This document shows, piece by piece, positions 9,063 through 18,339 of a stretch of 64,000 nucleotides of DNA. The notes beneath the pieces were generated by a model, which did no database searches, was not told where the DNA came from, and saw nothing but the letters and a program-made list of their open reading frames with translations. Each line of letters starts with the position of its first letter. Position 1 is the first letter of the stretch. The stretch is taken from contig NZ_FCNX02000011.1 in the NCBI RefSeq assembly GCF_001544835.2, positions 124,001 to 188,000 on the forward strand. The letters run 5' to 3'. The translations under genes and the position numbers were made by a program. Source of the DNA: Caballeronia fortuita. GTDB taxonomy: Bacteria > Pseudomonadota > Gammaproteobacteria > Burkholderiales > Burkholderiaceae.

Positions 9063-9932
9063 TCAGACGGCCTTGCCAGATCCAAGGTCCGCGCCGGTAG
9101 TAGGATCGGCAGTCGGATCGGATGCGGTGCGCGACGCCATCGACTGCAGTGTCTGCACGTCCTCTTCGGACACCGTGACGGTAGCCGTTCCGTCGCCACC
9201 GTCGACGGCGGGCTGCGGGTCCTCGACGAATGCCCAGTCGCCGCCTTCGTTCCATGGACCGCGGGCGTCATCGCCCTTGGACATGTTGAAGTACACGCTC
9301 GTGAATTCGGGGTTGCCTGGCAACTTGCCTTGCGGAAAGTTCGGCTGAATGGAATGCAGCGCTTTTTCGAAGGACTTCTGGTGCGCGATCTCACGCGTCA
9401 TCAGAAAGCCGAGCGCGTCCTTGATGCCCGGATCGTCAGTGACGTTGATAAGCCGTTCGTAGACGATCTTCGCTCTGGCCTCAGCAGCGATATTGGAACG
9501 CAAGTCGGCGGTGGGTTCACCGATCGTATCGATGTAAGCCGCAGTCCAGGGCACGCCTGCCGAGTTCGTCAGTGGGGGGCCGCCGCCGTACAGAATCGAG
9601 GTGATGTGCGAGTCATTGCCGGCCCCGGTGAGCGAACGGTAAAGCTCCCCCTCTTGCTCGACGCCTTCTGCCAACTGACCTTTCGCACCCTTGTTGAGCA
9701 TCGCCACAATCGAACCGATGATTTCGAGGTGGCTCAATTCTTCAGTGGCGATGTCGAACAACAGGTCCTTACGGCCAGGGTCATCTTCGCCAACCGCCTG
9801 AGTGAAGTAGCGGCACGCGGCGGCGAGTTCACCTTGTGGCCCACCGAACTGCTCGAGCAGTAAATTGGCAAGGCCGGGGTTCGGCGTCGCAACGCGGACG
9901 GTGTATTGCAGGCGTTTGTTATGAATGAACAT
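9063..9932 (-). CDS. manganese catalase
   Basis: The 289-residue product is a dimanganese (non-haem) catalase, which dismutates hydrogen peroxide in the cytoplasm. All five expected metal ligands are visible: E35 (P-Q-G-E-L-A-A-A), E65 and H68 (E-E-L-S-H), E151 (A-A-E-A-R-A) and H184 (E-I-A-H-Q). The C-terminal tail is Asp- and Thr-rich and disordered, as is common in the family. Start ATG 9932 follows GGAGCC; an upstream in-frame TTG is not needed. Together with the nearby mntH fragment and CsbD it suggests an oxidative-stress group, which is an inference from proximity only. Confidence 0.93.
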   Translation of the reverse strand: MFIHNKRLQYTVRVATPNPGLANLLLEQFGGPQGELAAACRYFTQAVGEDDPGRKDLLFDIATEELSHLEIIGSIVAMLNKGAKGQLAEGVEQEGELYRSLTGAGNDSHITSILYGGGPPLTNSAGVPWTAAYIDTIGEPTADLRSNIAAEARAKIVYERLINVTDDPGIKDALGFLMTREIAHQKSFEKALHSIQPNFPQGKLPGNPEFTSVYFNMSKGDDARGPWNEGGDWAFVEDPQPAVDGGDGTATVTVSEEDVQTLQSMASRTASDPTADPTTGADLGSGKAV

Positions 9933-10406
9933 CAACGGCTCCTTTTTTCATGAGGTCGCGCGCAGGCCATCGCGGCACCGTGTACGCAATAAGTGATGGA
10001 AGGTACAGCTCGAAGCGGCCGGGGGAGCGCCTCGGCGTCACTTACGGTCCTTTGTGCTTCGAGTCTCAGCGCAACGAACGTACGCTGGCGTATGCGGCAC
10101 CGCCGCTGGATAACAGGACCGCTTCGCGTTCAGACATCAAGCGCGCGGTCCTGTTCGTCGAGCAATGCGTGTGCCACCGGCATCGCCCCCGCTTATTTGG
10201 TCCCCTCGAACGTTGCAGCAGAACGCTCGCCGTAGGGGATAGGGCCGCTCAGAATGCTCGAGCAGCGAATCGCGAACGCTTGTTCATCACGCTAACTGCG
10301 CTCGCACACCAGTGTTCTTTGCGCGGCATCCTATCGATCGGCGGCCGCGTTTCCTACTAGGCATCATCGATGCTATATGTGGGGGAATCCTAAGCGGAGA
10401 CCTGCA
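9933..10406. other. divergent promoter interval
   Basis: 474 bases lie between the divergently read Mn catalase and YihY-type genes. Small open frames here lack ribosome sites and have unnatural composition. It probably holds both promoters. No operator or RNA element could be assigned. Confidence 0.45.
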
Positions 10407-11558
10407 ATGACCTCGCCGTCTTTTATAAGCCGAGCAAGCGCTTGGCCGGTCCGGATGTTTAAACGCTTCTCCGCGGATCGATGTGCGCCGATGGCGGCCA
10501 GCATTGCTTTTTACTCGGCGTTTTCGCTCGCGCCGACGCTCGTTATGGTGATCGCCGTAGCCGGCCTTGTCTTTGGAGCGGAAGCAGCACGCGGCCAGCT
10601 ATTTGGGCAGATCAGTGGCATGCTGGGAAAAGATGCAGCGGCGAGCGTTCAGGCGATCGTGGAACATGCCAATCAGAGCGGCGGCGGCGGCTTGGCGGCC
10701 CTGATTTCATTTGCGTTGTTAGCCGTTGGCGCCTCCGCGACGTTCTCGTCGTTAAACACCGCTCTCTCGATCATCTGGCCGTCTGAAGACAAGTCGAAGT
10801 CCGGCGTGACGACGCTCGTCAAAGTCCGCCTTATCTCCTTCGGGCTCGTGATGGGCGTCGCATTCTTGCTGGTCATATCGCTGGTCCTGGATACTGCCGT
10901 GCAGGCAGCGGGAAAGTGGGCGTTTGGCGCATCACCCCTCGTCATTCTCACGGACGTCGCGCAGTTTGTGATCGCGCTACTGATCCTCTCATGCGCTTTC
11001 GCTGCGCTATTGAAGTACCTGCCCGACGGTCATGTGCCGTGGCGCGACGCCTTGGTAGGCGGCAGCATCGCTGCGGTTCTCTTCTCGGTCGGTAAGAAGC
11101 TTTTCGCGCTTTATCTCACGCACGCCGGGACCGCAAGCGCGTTCGGCGCAGCCGGATCATTGGCTGTTTTACTCATGTGGCTGTATTTTGCCGCCGCGGT
11201 ACTCTTGCTCGGAGCAGAGGCGGCTGCATCACGGGTCGAACAACGTGGCGAAGAACACGAAGGGGGTAGGGCAAAGAAATCGGGGGAGACCCGCGGTGCT
11301 ACTGCAGATGCCGTTCCCCAGACTTTGACTTCCGGCCGGGCGGGGGGGTCGCCTGTTTCTGCGCCGTCGAATCCGCAGCCCTGCGCAAGCGCGAAACGTT
11401 TGAACACGGTTGGACGCACGTCCGACACCCTGCGCTCGCCTGCTGCTTCACACTTTCTGCAGTTGCTGAGAGCGAACCCTGTACGCTTGACAGCGGCGGT
11501 AGTGGGAGCGGGGCTGTTCCTATTCGCCCGTAGCCCGAGCGGGTCGAGCCGGAAGTGA
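10407..11558 (+). CDS. YihY/UPF0761 family inner-membrane protein
   Basis: The 383-residue product has about six membrane segments over its first 280 residues. Family hallmarks include A-A-S-I-A-F-Y-S-A-F-S-L-A-P near the N-terminus, a G-S-I-A-A-V-L-F segment and the C-terminal L-L-M-W-L-Y-F. These proteins were once called ribonuclease BN by mistake; the true function is unknown, with envelope or transport roles suggested. After residue 285 comes a hydrophilic, Arg/Ser/Pro-rich tail and then one more hydrophobic stretch near the end, making it longer than the usual 280-320 residues. The ATG at 10407 gives the canonical N-terminus. Confidence 0.85.
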   Translation: MTSPSFISRASAWPVRMFKRFSADRCAPMAASIAFYSAFSLAPTLVMVIAVAGLVFGAEAARGQLFGQISGMLGKDAAASVQAIVEHANQSGGGGLAALISFALLAVGASATFSSLNTALSIIWPSEDKSKSGVTTLVKVRLISFGLVMGVAFLLVISLVLDTAVQAAGKWAFGASPLVILTDVAQFVIALLILSCAFAALLKYLPDGHVPWRDALVGGSIAAVLFSVGKKLFALYLTHAGTASAFGAAGSLAVLLMWLYFAAAVLLLGAEAAASRVEQRGEEHEGGRAKKSGETRGATADAVPQTLTSGRAGGSPVSAPSNPQPCASAKRLNTVGRTSDTLRSPAASHFLQLLRANPVRLTAAVVGAGLFLFARSPSGSSRK

Positions 11559-11742
11559 CAAGGCGTCTCGCTCGGACGACTGGGCGATCTGCGCATTTAT
11601 GGGGCGAGAAAGAGCCGATGGGCGGATGTGGCGACGAAAGACTGCCAAGCCGCCAATTCTCGGGGCCCTTTTTCCGTCTCATGTGCGACCCTATTTACGG
11701 CAGGCCGCGCGGCCAATTCTTGATGGTGTCAAAGTGATCGTG

Positions 11743-11922
11743 ATGACGGTGATCCTGCTGCTCCTCGGCGGAGCGCTCGTCGTTTATTTGAACCGCCTGA
11801 GCCGCGACCATTCGCGGACTGCAGAAGAAACGAACATGCGAGTTCCAAGTGACCTGCGAACGCACGGGCTCAGGATGCTTCGGTCACGCCGCAAGGCTTC
11901 GAAGAAGGCGTCCGCGCCATAA
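11743..11922 (+). CDS. possible small single-pass membrane protein
   Basis: A 59-residue frame starting M-T-V-I-L-L-L-L-G-G-A-L-V-V-Y-L has one clear N-terminal membrane segment followed by a basic tail (R-S-R-R-K-A-S-K-K). This layout is common among small inner-membrane proteins. The ribosome site is weak and the frame extends upstream, where the translation looks random; GTG at 11734 is another possible start. It follows the YihY-type gene on the same strand after 184 bases. No family is recognised. Confidence 0.35.
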   Translation: MTVILLLLGGALVVYLNRLSRDHSRTAEETNMRVPSDLRTHGLRMLRSRRKASKKASAP

Positions 11923-12344
11923 AAAACGACCTGTGGCACGGGCAGGTGGCGTGCGGTACGTTATACAGTGTCGCGTGGCGATTGGGCGATTTTTGTAAGG
12001 CGAAATTAGGCATTGGCGCCATGCGACTCTCGCGGCATGGGCCCGCCACAGCAGCTTTGCGATACGCCAACGGATGCTAGCCACTGACAAAGGAACCACC
12101 GCACTTTTCGTGTTCCGTTGACCGCTATTTGAATGTGATCCGGCCGAACTGACATGAAGAGTTGGAGAGGAATCTCACGACGCGTTCCGGTCGACTGCAC
12201 AAGCACCGGCTGCAGTGGAAGTCATCCGAGGAGACGACACGATGTCGTCTAACTAATGAGCGGTCGTGCCGAAGGACCAGCACCTGAGCAGGCCGAAAAA
12301 TGAAGCCGGTCGGGGGCTTCCGATGAAAGGGGCCGTGACCCGGG
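11923..12344. other. intergenic stretch, convergent ends
   Basis: 422 bases lie between the convergent ends of the small membrane frame and the glycosidase operon. It contains no open frame with credible start or composition, and no clear intrinsic terminator with a T-run was found. Confidence 0.45.
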
Positions 12345-13571
12345 TTATTTTCTGCCAGCACGCTGCGGCATCAAGACGAGTTCCGATGTCGTGTCGAGTG
12401 AATCCTTTGTCGTCCTCGCGCAAGGACGACACTCGCTCGGCTCTTCAAACCGGTGTCGCTGCAACGCGAGTTCTTCTGCGAGCGGGTGGAAGATAGGTCG
12501 GCTCGGTTCAGGCGGTACGACGCCCGACCGGACTTCCGTAGGATAACCCAGCAGTCCCGTCTCGCAATGCCGGTCGTTACTCCAGCCGGGATAGTCGACG
12601 ATTGGATACAGGCACAGTCCCTCGACCGGTACGCCAGCCGCTCGTGCTCGATACGCCTGGTCAGCCACGAACGACAACCATGGCCGCCGCATATCACCTT
12701 CGGCACCGGTTTCGGCAATCACTAGCGGGCGATTGTACCGACGGTACACTTCTTCAAACATATCCGACAATGATCGATACGCTGGGTCGCCTGGACCGAG
12801 CTCGCCGCCTTCAATAAGCCACTGGTTGAAGCTGTAATAGTTCAAACCGACGATGTCTAGGTAGGCCTGCCCGCCTCCGAGTCCAGGCCAGAGCTCGCCC
12901 GTCATCATGTCAAACGCTTGATACTGGCTCAAGCGATGACGCTCGGCGTCATCCTTGCGTTCTGGCAGGCGTGAGACGACGTTGATCAACGGGTCGGTTG
13001 TGATGAAGCGCGCGCCTGGAACTACCGCCCGGACCGCGTCAGTTGCAGCGATGGTCGCTCGAATGAGTTGATGTTTCAGTTCGAGCCCGCGGCCGGATGT
13101 CGATGGGCGAATGTCGCCGACCTCGCCGCCGAACCATGACCAAAATGAAATTTCATTGATCAGGGTGAAGACCGGCGTTTCGTCGGTTTCCGATGCGACG
13201 AGTTCAGCGGTGGCCGCGGCAAACCGCGCAAATGCTTCGACGAACTGAGGCCGCCAGATGTCGATATGATCCGGCCACCCATAATGGCAGAGGTCCCAGA
13301 CGACCTGCACGCCGCAGGCGTTAGCCGCACGCAGCATCGGGAGCACGCTGGTCCAATCGTATCGACCGGGTCGCGACTCAACCAGGTGCCAGCGCACGCC
13401 GTCCCTCACGGTAACTATGCCGTGTTCCGCCAGGCTGACATAGTCTGCGAGCGCGTGTACATCGTGCGCAGTGGAACGGAGCAGGTCGAGCCGCACGCCG
13501 TCATTCCTTCGATGACTTGCGCATTCAAACCCGCCCCAGAAAAAGGACTTGAACTCAGGCGCAGGTCTCAT
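12345..13571 (-). CDS. glycoside hydrolase of the TIM-barrel (GH1/GH5-like) superfamily
   Basis: The 408-residue product looks like a clan-A glycosidase. The probable acid/base Glu is E140 in L-I-N-E-I-S-F-W, and the nucleophile is E287 in V-I-A-E-T-G-A. Other barrel motifs include W-D-L-C-H-Y-G-W-P and G-L-N-Y-Y-S. No signal peptide is present, so it acts in the cytoplasm unless exported otherwise. It is the last gene of an operon with UDP-galactopyranose mutase and a glycosyltransferase; its start overlaps the mutase stop by four bases (ATGA). That coupling suggests a role in making or trimming a galactofuranose-containing glycan, an inference. Exact family and substrate are unknown. Confidence 0.75.
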   Translation of the reverse strand: MRPAPEFKSFFWGGFECASHRRNDGVRLDLLRSTAHDVHALADYVSLAEHGIVTVRDGVRWHLVESRPGRYDWTSVLPMLRAANACGVQVVWDLCHYGWPDHIDIWRPQFVEAFARFAAATAELVASETDETPVFTLINEISFWSWFGGEVGDIRPSTSGRGLELKHQLIRATIAATDAVRAVVPGARFITTDPLINVVSRLPERKDDAERHRLSQYQAFDMMTGELWPGLGGGQAYLDIVGLNYYSFNQWLIEGGELGPGDPAYRSLSDMFEEVYRRYNRPLVIAETGAEGDMRRPWLSFVADQAYRARAAGVPVEGLCLYPIVDYPGWSNDRHCETGLLGYPTEVRSGVVPPEPSRPIFHPLAEELALQRHRFEEPSECRPCARTTKDSLDTTSELVLMPQRAGRK

Positions 13572-14878
13572 CGTGATGGGATGTCCGTCGCGGTTTGAAG
13601 TGGGCTGTCAGCCATGGCTTCCCTGTGACTTGCGCTCTGTGGCGGGGCGCGTTCGCCCGAGCGCGATTCGGCCTCAATCCGCGCATAAACGGCGAGCGCC
13701 TGTCCAACAACCTGGTCCATGTTGTAATAGCGGTAAGTGCCCAGGCGTCCCACGAACGTGATACCAGGCGTCTGGCCCGCCAGGGCCTCGTAGCGCTTGT
13801 AAAGCGCCTGGTTGTCCGAGCACGGGATCGGATAAAACGGATCGCCGGTGGCGCTCGGATATTCAAAGGAGATACTGGTTCTCGGATGACACTGGCCCGT
13901 CAGGTGCTTATATTCGGTAATGCGCGTGTATTTGACATTTTCGTCCGGATAGTTCACCACGGCCACCGGTTGAAGCTGCGGTCGGTCAAGGGTCTCGTGT
14001 ACGAACCTGAGCGAGCGATACGGCAACTTGCCAAAGCAGAAGTCGAAATATTCGTCGATCGGGCCGGAATAGATAATGTGCTTGAAGAGGAAGTCGTTGC
14101 GCGCTTCACGGAAATCAGTGTTGAGCCTCACTGTGATCGCAGGATGCGATAGCATGGCTCTGAACATCGGCTCATAACCCTCAGCGGGCATGCATTGAAA
14201 CGTATCGGCAAAATAGCGATCATCCGTGTCGGTACGCGTCGGCACACGAGAAGTGACCGACTTGTCTAACTGCGACGGGTCCATGCCCCACTGCTTGCGG
14301 GTGTATCCCTGGAAAAACTTTTCGTACAGCTCGCGTCCCACTGCGCTGACGACGACGTCTTCCGAGGTGAGTACCTCAGGTAGCGCCTCCGCGCGTTCGG
14401 CAAGGAAGGCGCGTGCCTCCACCGACGTCATGCGGAGCCCATACAAGATATTCAGAGTCGTCAGATTGATCGGAATCGGCACCAGCATGCCGTCGACATG
14501 CGCCTTCACACGATGTTCGTACTGACGCCATTCGGTAAATTTCGACAGGTAGTCAACAATCCGCTGTGCGTTCGTGTGAAAGATATGCGGCCCATATCGA
14601 TGTATTCGGATTCCTGCTGCATCAATTTCGTCATAAGCGTTCCCGCCGATGTGGTCGCGGCGGTCAATGATTAACACCGTTTTGCCCAGTCCGGCGGCGA
14701 GGCGTTCGGCAAGAACAGCACCGGCGAATCCCGCGCCAACCACCAGGTAGTCAAACGGCTGGCGACGTGCGCATCGCGGGCCGACTGGGCCATGTGCCCA
14801 GGCGGCGTTGCCGCCAGTGCTGCCGGGGCCGCGGTTGTCCCCGATTGCTGGCTCGCGCCCGCTCAGGTCATTGCGCAT
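13568..14878 (-). CDS. glf: UDP-galactopyranose mutase
   Basis: The 436-residue product has an N-terminal FAD-binding Rossmann motif (V-V-G-A-G-F-A-G-A-V-L-A) after a 40-residue extension. Glf signatures follow: H-I-G-G-N-A-Y-D, Y-G-P-H-I-F-H-T, Y-T-R-K-Q-W-G and, near the C-terminus, G-R-L-G-T-Y-R-Y-Y-N-M-D-Q. The enzyme converts UDP-galactopyranose to UDP-galactofuranose in the cytoplasm, the donor for galactofuranosyl glycans. The gene overlaps the upstream glycosyltransferase by 11 bases and the downstream glycosidase by four, so translation is coupled. The N-terminus is longer than usual (about 370-390 residues) and may be partly dispensable. Confidence 0.93.
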   Translation of the reverse strand: MRNDLSGREPAIGDNRGPGSTGGNAAWAHGPVGPRCARRQPFDYLVVGAGFAGAVLAERLAAGLGKTVLIIDRRDHIGGNAYDEIDAAGIRIHRYGPHIFHTNAQRIVDYLSKFTEWRQYEHRVKAHVDGMLVPIPINLTTLNILYGLRMTSVEARAFLAERAEALPEVLTSEDVVVSAVGRELYEKFFQGYTRKQWGMDPSQLDKSVTSRVPTRTDTDDRYFADTFQCMPAEGYEPMFRAMLSHPAITVRLNTDFREARNDFLFKHIIYSGPIDEYFDFCFGKLPYRSLRFVHETLDRPQLQPVAVVNYPDENVKYTRITEYKHLTGQCHPRTSISFEYPSATGDPFYPIPCSDNQALYKRYEALAGQTPGITFVGRLGTYRYYNMDQVVGQALAVYARIEAESRSGERAPPQSASHREAMADSPLQTATDIPSR

Positions 14879-16094
14879 TATTCACCTCGTGCCCTTGCTC
14901 CAACACTTGCAACACGACGTCGTGCATTCGCTCGAAGGTGTCATCCCAACTCATCCCCATGAGAGCCGCGTCTGCCGCTTGCTCGACAAAGTGCCGGTCG
15001 GCCGAACGCTCAAGGGCTTCATCGAGCGCCGCTAAAAATGACGAGAGCGAGGTGGCGTCCCCACATGCTCGTGCGATGGAGACGGCAGGGCTGCTGCCGT
15101 ACCTGTCCACGACATCGCGAACCGCGGTCGACACAACGAGACGTCCGCCGGCCAGGTATTCCGGTGTCTTCGTCGGACTGATGAAGCGGGTGGATGCGTT
15201 GAGCGCAAACGGCATCATGGTGATGTCCCAGTGCGCGAGAAATGCAGGCAGCTCGGCGTACGCTTGCTTGCCAAGATAATGAATGTTCGGGCATCGCGGC
15301 AATTCGCTGCTGTCTATCTTCACGACCGGACCGATCACCACGAAATGGATATCAGGCCGCGCTGCAGCTGCCTCGCGCAACAGAACCGTGTCGAAGCGCT
15401 CATCAACCACCCCGAAAAAGCCGACACGTGGACGCGGTATCGCCCGCTGGCTCTGTGGCTCGGGGAGTGCCTTCCGGGCTTGTCTAAAATGCGCCACGTC
15501 GACGCTGCTTGGAAATAAGTGAACGGCCCTGTGATGCCCTCGTTTGGCCTGGTACAGACTTCGCCCACCCGCAAAGACCAGGTCAGCTTTCGCAAGCAGG
15601 GCGCGCTCGGCAAGTTCGAGCGACGCCGGCGCACCCACGAACGCGCTTAGTTCGTCCATGCAGTCGTAGACGGTCGCGACGGGTGCGAGAGACGGCGCGC
15701 ACGGCAGTGCCATAGGCGTATAAAACCAGAGCAGATACCGCTTCAAGCCCATCTCTGACACGAGTGCGTCAATAAGGGATTTCTCGATAGCGTCGCGTTC
15801 TAGTGCGGCGCCTGCCGGCAGACACGGTACGACAACGGTCGGCCCTGTTCGGCCGCGCCGAATGTCGAGGCGAGCCTTTCCTTGGCCAACATCGATTGGC
15901 TCTTCGATAAACCACAGCGGATAACGGCTCGCCAGCCTTGACATGAGGTGTTGCGGGCGCTGATACACGAAGTCCCAGCGCAGATGCGAGAAGCAGATCA
16001 CGCCATCGAACGGATCTTCGAGCGGGTAGGATTCTGCCGCGCCCGTCGTTGAATCTATCTTGTTCGCCAGCGCCGGACGTTGATTTCTGTTCAT
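14868..16094 (-). CDS. glycosyltransferase, GT-B fold
   Basis: The 408-residue product carries N-terminal F-S-H-L-R-W-D-F-V-Y-Q-R-P-Q-H, typical of a Burkholderia/Acinetobacter glycosyltransferase group found with UDP-galactopyranose mutase. The C-terminal half has G-F-F-G-V-V-D-E-R and the donor-site region P-T-K-T-P-E-Y-L-A-G-G-R. It is first in the three-gene operon, and its ATG at 16094 follows GTGAGG. By context it may transfer galactofuranose from UDP-Galf to a surface glycan. The family is well supported; the specificity is inferred. Confidence 0.85.
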   Translation of the reverse strand: MNRNQRPALANKIDSTTGAAESYPLEDPFDGVICFSHLRWDFVYQRPQHLMSRLASRYPLWFIEEPIDVGQGKARLDIRRGRTGPTVVVPCLPAGAALERDAIEKSLIDALVSEMGLKRYLLWFYTPMALPCAPSLAPVATVYDCMDELSAFVGAPASLELAERALLAKADLVFAGGRSLYQAKRGHHRAVHLFPSSVDVAHFRQARKALPEPQSQRAIPRPRVGFFGVVDERFDTVLLREAAAARPDIHFVVIGPVVKIDSSELPRCPNIHYLGKQAYAELPAFLAHWDITMMPFALNASTRFISPTKTPEYLAGGRLVVSTAVRDVVDRYGSSPAVSIARACGDATSLSSFLAALDEALERSADRHFVEQAADAALMGMSWDDTFERMHDVVLQVLEQGHEVNNAQ

Positions 16095-16545
16095 GACGGC
16101 CTCACGGGGTTCGCTATAGCCGACTGTTCCCCGGCGTTGTGACCGAGGAACGACGAGTGATCGGAGAAGGCGCCGAGCAATCCGTACATGGGCTTGGCAG
16201 CATTCAGCAAGGACGGTGCCTCAAGCCGTGGAAGTGCGACGTCTCGAGTGGACGCTGATGGCGCGGCTCATGCGGCGCCTATATACGGGTATTTGCGGTC
16301 TTAAGCGCACGCTGCTGCATCGAAGGATCCCATCGTCCTTCGTGCTCGCACCGAGTCGCGGCTGGGCGCGGAAGACGCTGGAGTTGCAATAGAGCCATGG
16401 ATTGAGTGACCCTCCCTCGCCCCGTGCAATGGAGGTCACAATCGCGAACCCCTGTAGAGCGGCTGCCGACGGCTGCCCTTTCGGGCGGCACGACGTTTGC
16501 GCAATGGTTTGCGCCCCTACTTTCCACCTCGATAGGAGAATCGTC
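16095..16545. other. divergent promoter interval
   Basis: 451 bases separate the glycosyltransferase operon from the DUF892 gene on the opposite strand. Frames present lack ribosome sites. The segment just before 16546 contains TAGGAG, the ribosome site of the DUF892 gene. No repeat or operator stands out. Confidence 0.45.
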
Positions 16546-17040
16546 ATGGCTGTCGCAACTCTCAACGATCTTTTCATTCACGGACTTTCCGATATCTATA
16601 GTGCGGAGAAGCAACTGACCAAGGCGTTGCCCAAACTCGCCCGGGCGGCCACTAACCCGGAATTGTCTGCAGCGTTCAAGACCCATTTGGAAGAAACCCA
16701 AGGCCAAGTCGAGCGAATCGATCAAGTCGTCGAGACCTCTGGAATCAAGCTAAAGCGCGTGAAGTGCGTCGCTATGGAGGGGCTTGTCGAAGAGGGACAA
16801 GAGCAAATTGAAGAAATCGACAAGGGTCCCATCTTGGATGCGGCGTTAATCGCCGCAGCTCAGAAAGTCGAGCACTATGAGATTGCTGCATACGGGACGC
16901 TTGCCACCCTCGCCAAGAAACTGGGCTATACGGAGGGCATGAATCTTTTACTCGAGACCTTGGAAGAGGAAAAGGCAACGGACGAGAAACTGACGATGTT
17001 GGCCAAGCAAGAGCTCTCTCAAGAGGAGGTTGGCAAGTAA
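16546..17040 (+). CDS. DUF892 (YciE/YciF-like) ferritin-like protein
   Basis: The 164-residue, all-helical product starts M-A-V-A-T-L-N-D-L-F-I-H-G-L after TAGGAGAATCGTC. The opening L-S-D-I-Y-S-A-E-K-Q-L and later H-L-E-E-T and H-Y-E-I-A-A-Y-G are characteristic of DUF892. They supply Glu and His residues at positions expected for a di-metal site in a four-helix bundle. These proteins are induced by salt, starvation or RpoS-type stress in other bacteria; the chemistry is not known. It stands alone, followed by an inverted repeat and a dead cinA copy. Confidence 0.9.
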   Translation: MAVATLNDLFIHGLSDIYSAEKQLTKALPKLARAATNPELSAAFKTHLEETQGQVERIDQVVETSGIKLKRVKCVAMEGLVEEGQEQIEEIDKGPILDAALIAAAQKVEHYEIAAYGTLATLAKKLGYTEGMNLLLETLEEEKATDEKLTMLAKQELSQEEVGK

Positions 17041-17083
17041 GCCGCTATCGTTATCCGACCATTTTCAGTCGCTGAACCGATGT

Positions 17084-17123
17084 GTACGCCGCGTGGGATT
17101 CATTAAAGTTTCGAGCGGCGTAC
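17084..17123. repeat. perfect 9-bp inverted repeat after the DUF892 gene
   Basis: GTACGCCGC at 17084-17092 is matched by GCGGCGTAC at 17115-17123, with a 22-base spacer. It lies 43 bases after the DUF892 stop. No T-run follows, so it is not a classic intrinsic terminator. It may still act as an mRNA 3' stem or mark an old insertion. Confidence 0.5.
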
Positions 17124-17130
17124 CCGTCGT

Positions 17131-17438
17131 ATGAATGGCAACGGTGAGACGATCGGCGTTCGGAAGGAGACGATGGAGCTTCATGGGCTAAGAAACGAAG
17201 CCGTAGCGCGTGGAGGCAAGGCGCATTGCAACCGGAGGTATGTTGTGCTGATGTCGGCGTGTCCGACACGCGAGTCGCCGACGCTGCGCCGGCGGCGGCC
17301 CACCGCCACGCACGCAGTGTTTCACTTCGCGCACGTAGCGGCGAGATCGTCACCTTCCGCGAGAGGAAGAAGTTTAACGACAGCGTAGCGAAGTGCGCTG
17401 CGGGAGTGCGCCGCGCAGCAGCGCTTTACGCGCTGTAG
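17131..17438 (+). pseudogene. decayed CinA-family gene
   Basis: Two reading frames together match the C-terminal two-thirds of the intact CinA protein at 1470-2009. The first frame gives K-E-T-M-E-L-H-G-L-R-N-E-A-V-A-R, matching E-E-T-M-N-R-Y-G-L-T-S-E-E-V-A-R. The second gives C-C-A-D-V-G-V-S-D-T-R-V-A-D and R-S-G-E-I-V, matching C-C-A-D-V-S-V-S-N-T-G-V-A-D and R-S-G-E-I-V. The N-terminal part with the A-E-S-C-T-A-G motif is absent. A frameshift near 17220 joins the frames. The frame ends at the stop just before nadE. It is best read as a dead paralogue. Confidence 0.75.
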
Positions 17439-17493
17439 CGTATTTAACATTACTTCGAGCGCCCACGGTCGCGTGACAAGGGAGGGAAGAGCG

Positions 17494-18339
17494 ATGACTG
17501 AAGATCCGGACAACTGGAGAGCCTGGCAAAAGCAGATAATCCGCGAGCTCGGCGTAGCAGAGAATTTCGACGTGGACATTGAACGAGAGCGGCGAATAGG
17601 CTTCTTATGCGACTATTTGGTCTCGCAGGGACTTCGGACATTCGTCTTGGGCATCAGCGGAGGCGTCGATTCCTCCGCTTCGGGCCGTCTCGCTCAGCTG
17701 AGCGTCGAACGTTTACGAGCCCGCAGATATGAAGCTCATTTTGTCGCGGTGAGGCTGCCATACGGCAAGCAGCGTGACGAGGACGATGCGCGACTCGCGC
17801 TCGACTTCGTGCGTCCGGACGAGACTTTCGAGGTAAATGTAAAAGGGAGCGCAGACGAAATGCTTGCGGCCCTTGAAAGCGCCGGCGCGCAATACACGGA
17901 TGATTTCCACAGGGACTTCGTCCTAGGCAACATCAAGGCGCGCGAGCGCATGATTGCGCAGTATGCGATCGCAGGGGCGCGCGTGGGGGTGGTGATTGGC
18001 ACGGACCACGCTGCGGAGTCGCTCATGGGCTTCTTTACGAAGTATGGCGACGGCGGCGCCGACGTACTGCCGCTTTCGGGCCTTACCAAGCGACGCGTGC
18101 GGGCGCTGGCGCGTTCGATGGGGGCCGTAGAGCGACTCGTTATGAAGGTGCCGACTGCCGATCTAGAGTCGCTCACGCCCCAGCGACCCGATGAAGACAG
18201 CTACGGCATTAGTTACGAAAACATCGACGATTTTCTCGAAGGAAAAGAAGTCAATGAGCAAGTACTAACGACGATACGCCGCTTCCATACGGCAACACGA
18301 CACAAGCGCTCGCTTCCCGTGGAGGTCCCTCGGAACTGA
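17494..18339 (+). CDS. nadE: NH3-dependent NAD+ synthetase
   Basis: The 281-residue product, close in length to the E. coli enzyme, amidates nicotinate adenine dinucleotide to NAD using ATP and ammonia. The ATP-pyrophosphatase P-loop S-G-G-V-D-S-S is at residues 55-61. The family motif G-T-D-H-A-A-E-S and the region F-F-T-K-Y-G-D-G-G-A-D are intact, as is L-P-L-S-G-L-T-K. There is no glutaminase domain, so it depends on ammonia. The start at 17494 follows GGGAGGGAAGAGCG. It lies directly after a dead CinA-type gene; CinA-type NMN deamidases act in the same pyridine-nucleotide salvage route, so the neighbourhood may be functional history. Confidence 0.93.
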   Translation: MTEDPDNWRAWQKQIIRELGVAENFDVDIERERRIGFLCDYLVSQGLRTFVLGISGGVDSSASGRLAQLSVERLRARRYEAHFVAVRLPYGKQRDEDDARLALDFVRPDETFEVNVKGSADEMLAALESAGAQYTDDFHRDFVLGNIKARERMIAQYAIAGARVGVVIGTDHAAESLMGFFTKYGDGGADVLPLSGLTKRRVRALARSMGAVERLVMKVPTADLESLTPQRPDEDSYGISYENIDDFLEGKEVNEQVLTTIRRFHTATRHKRSLPVEVPRN

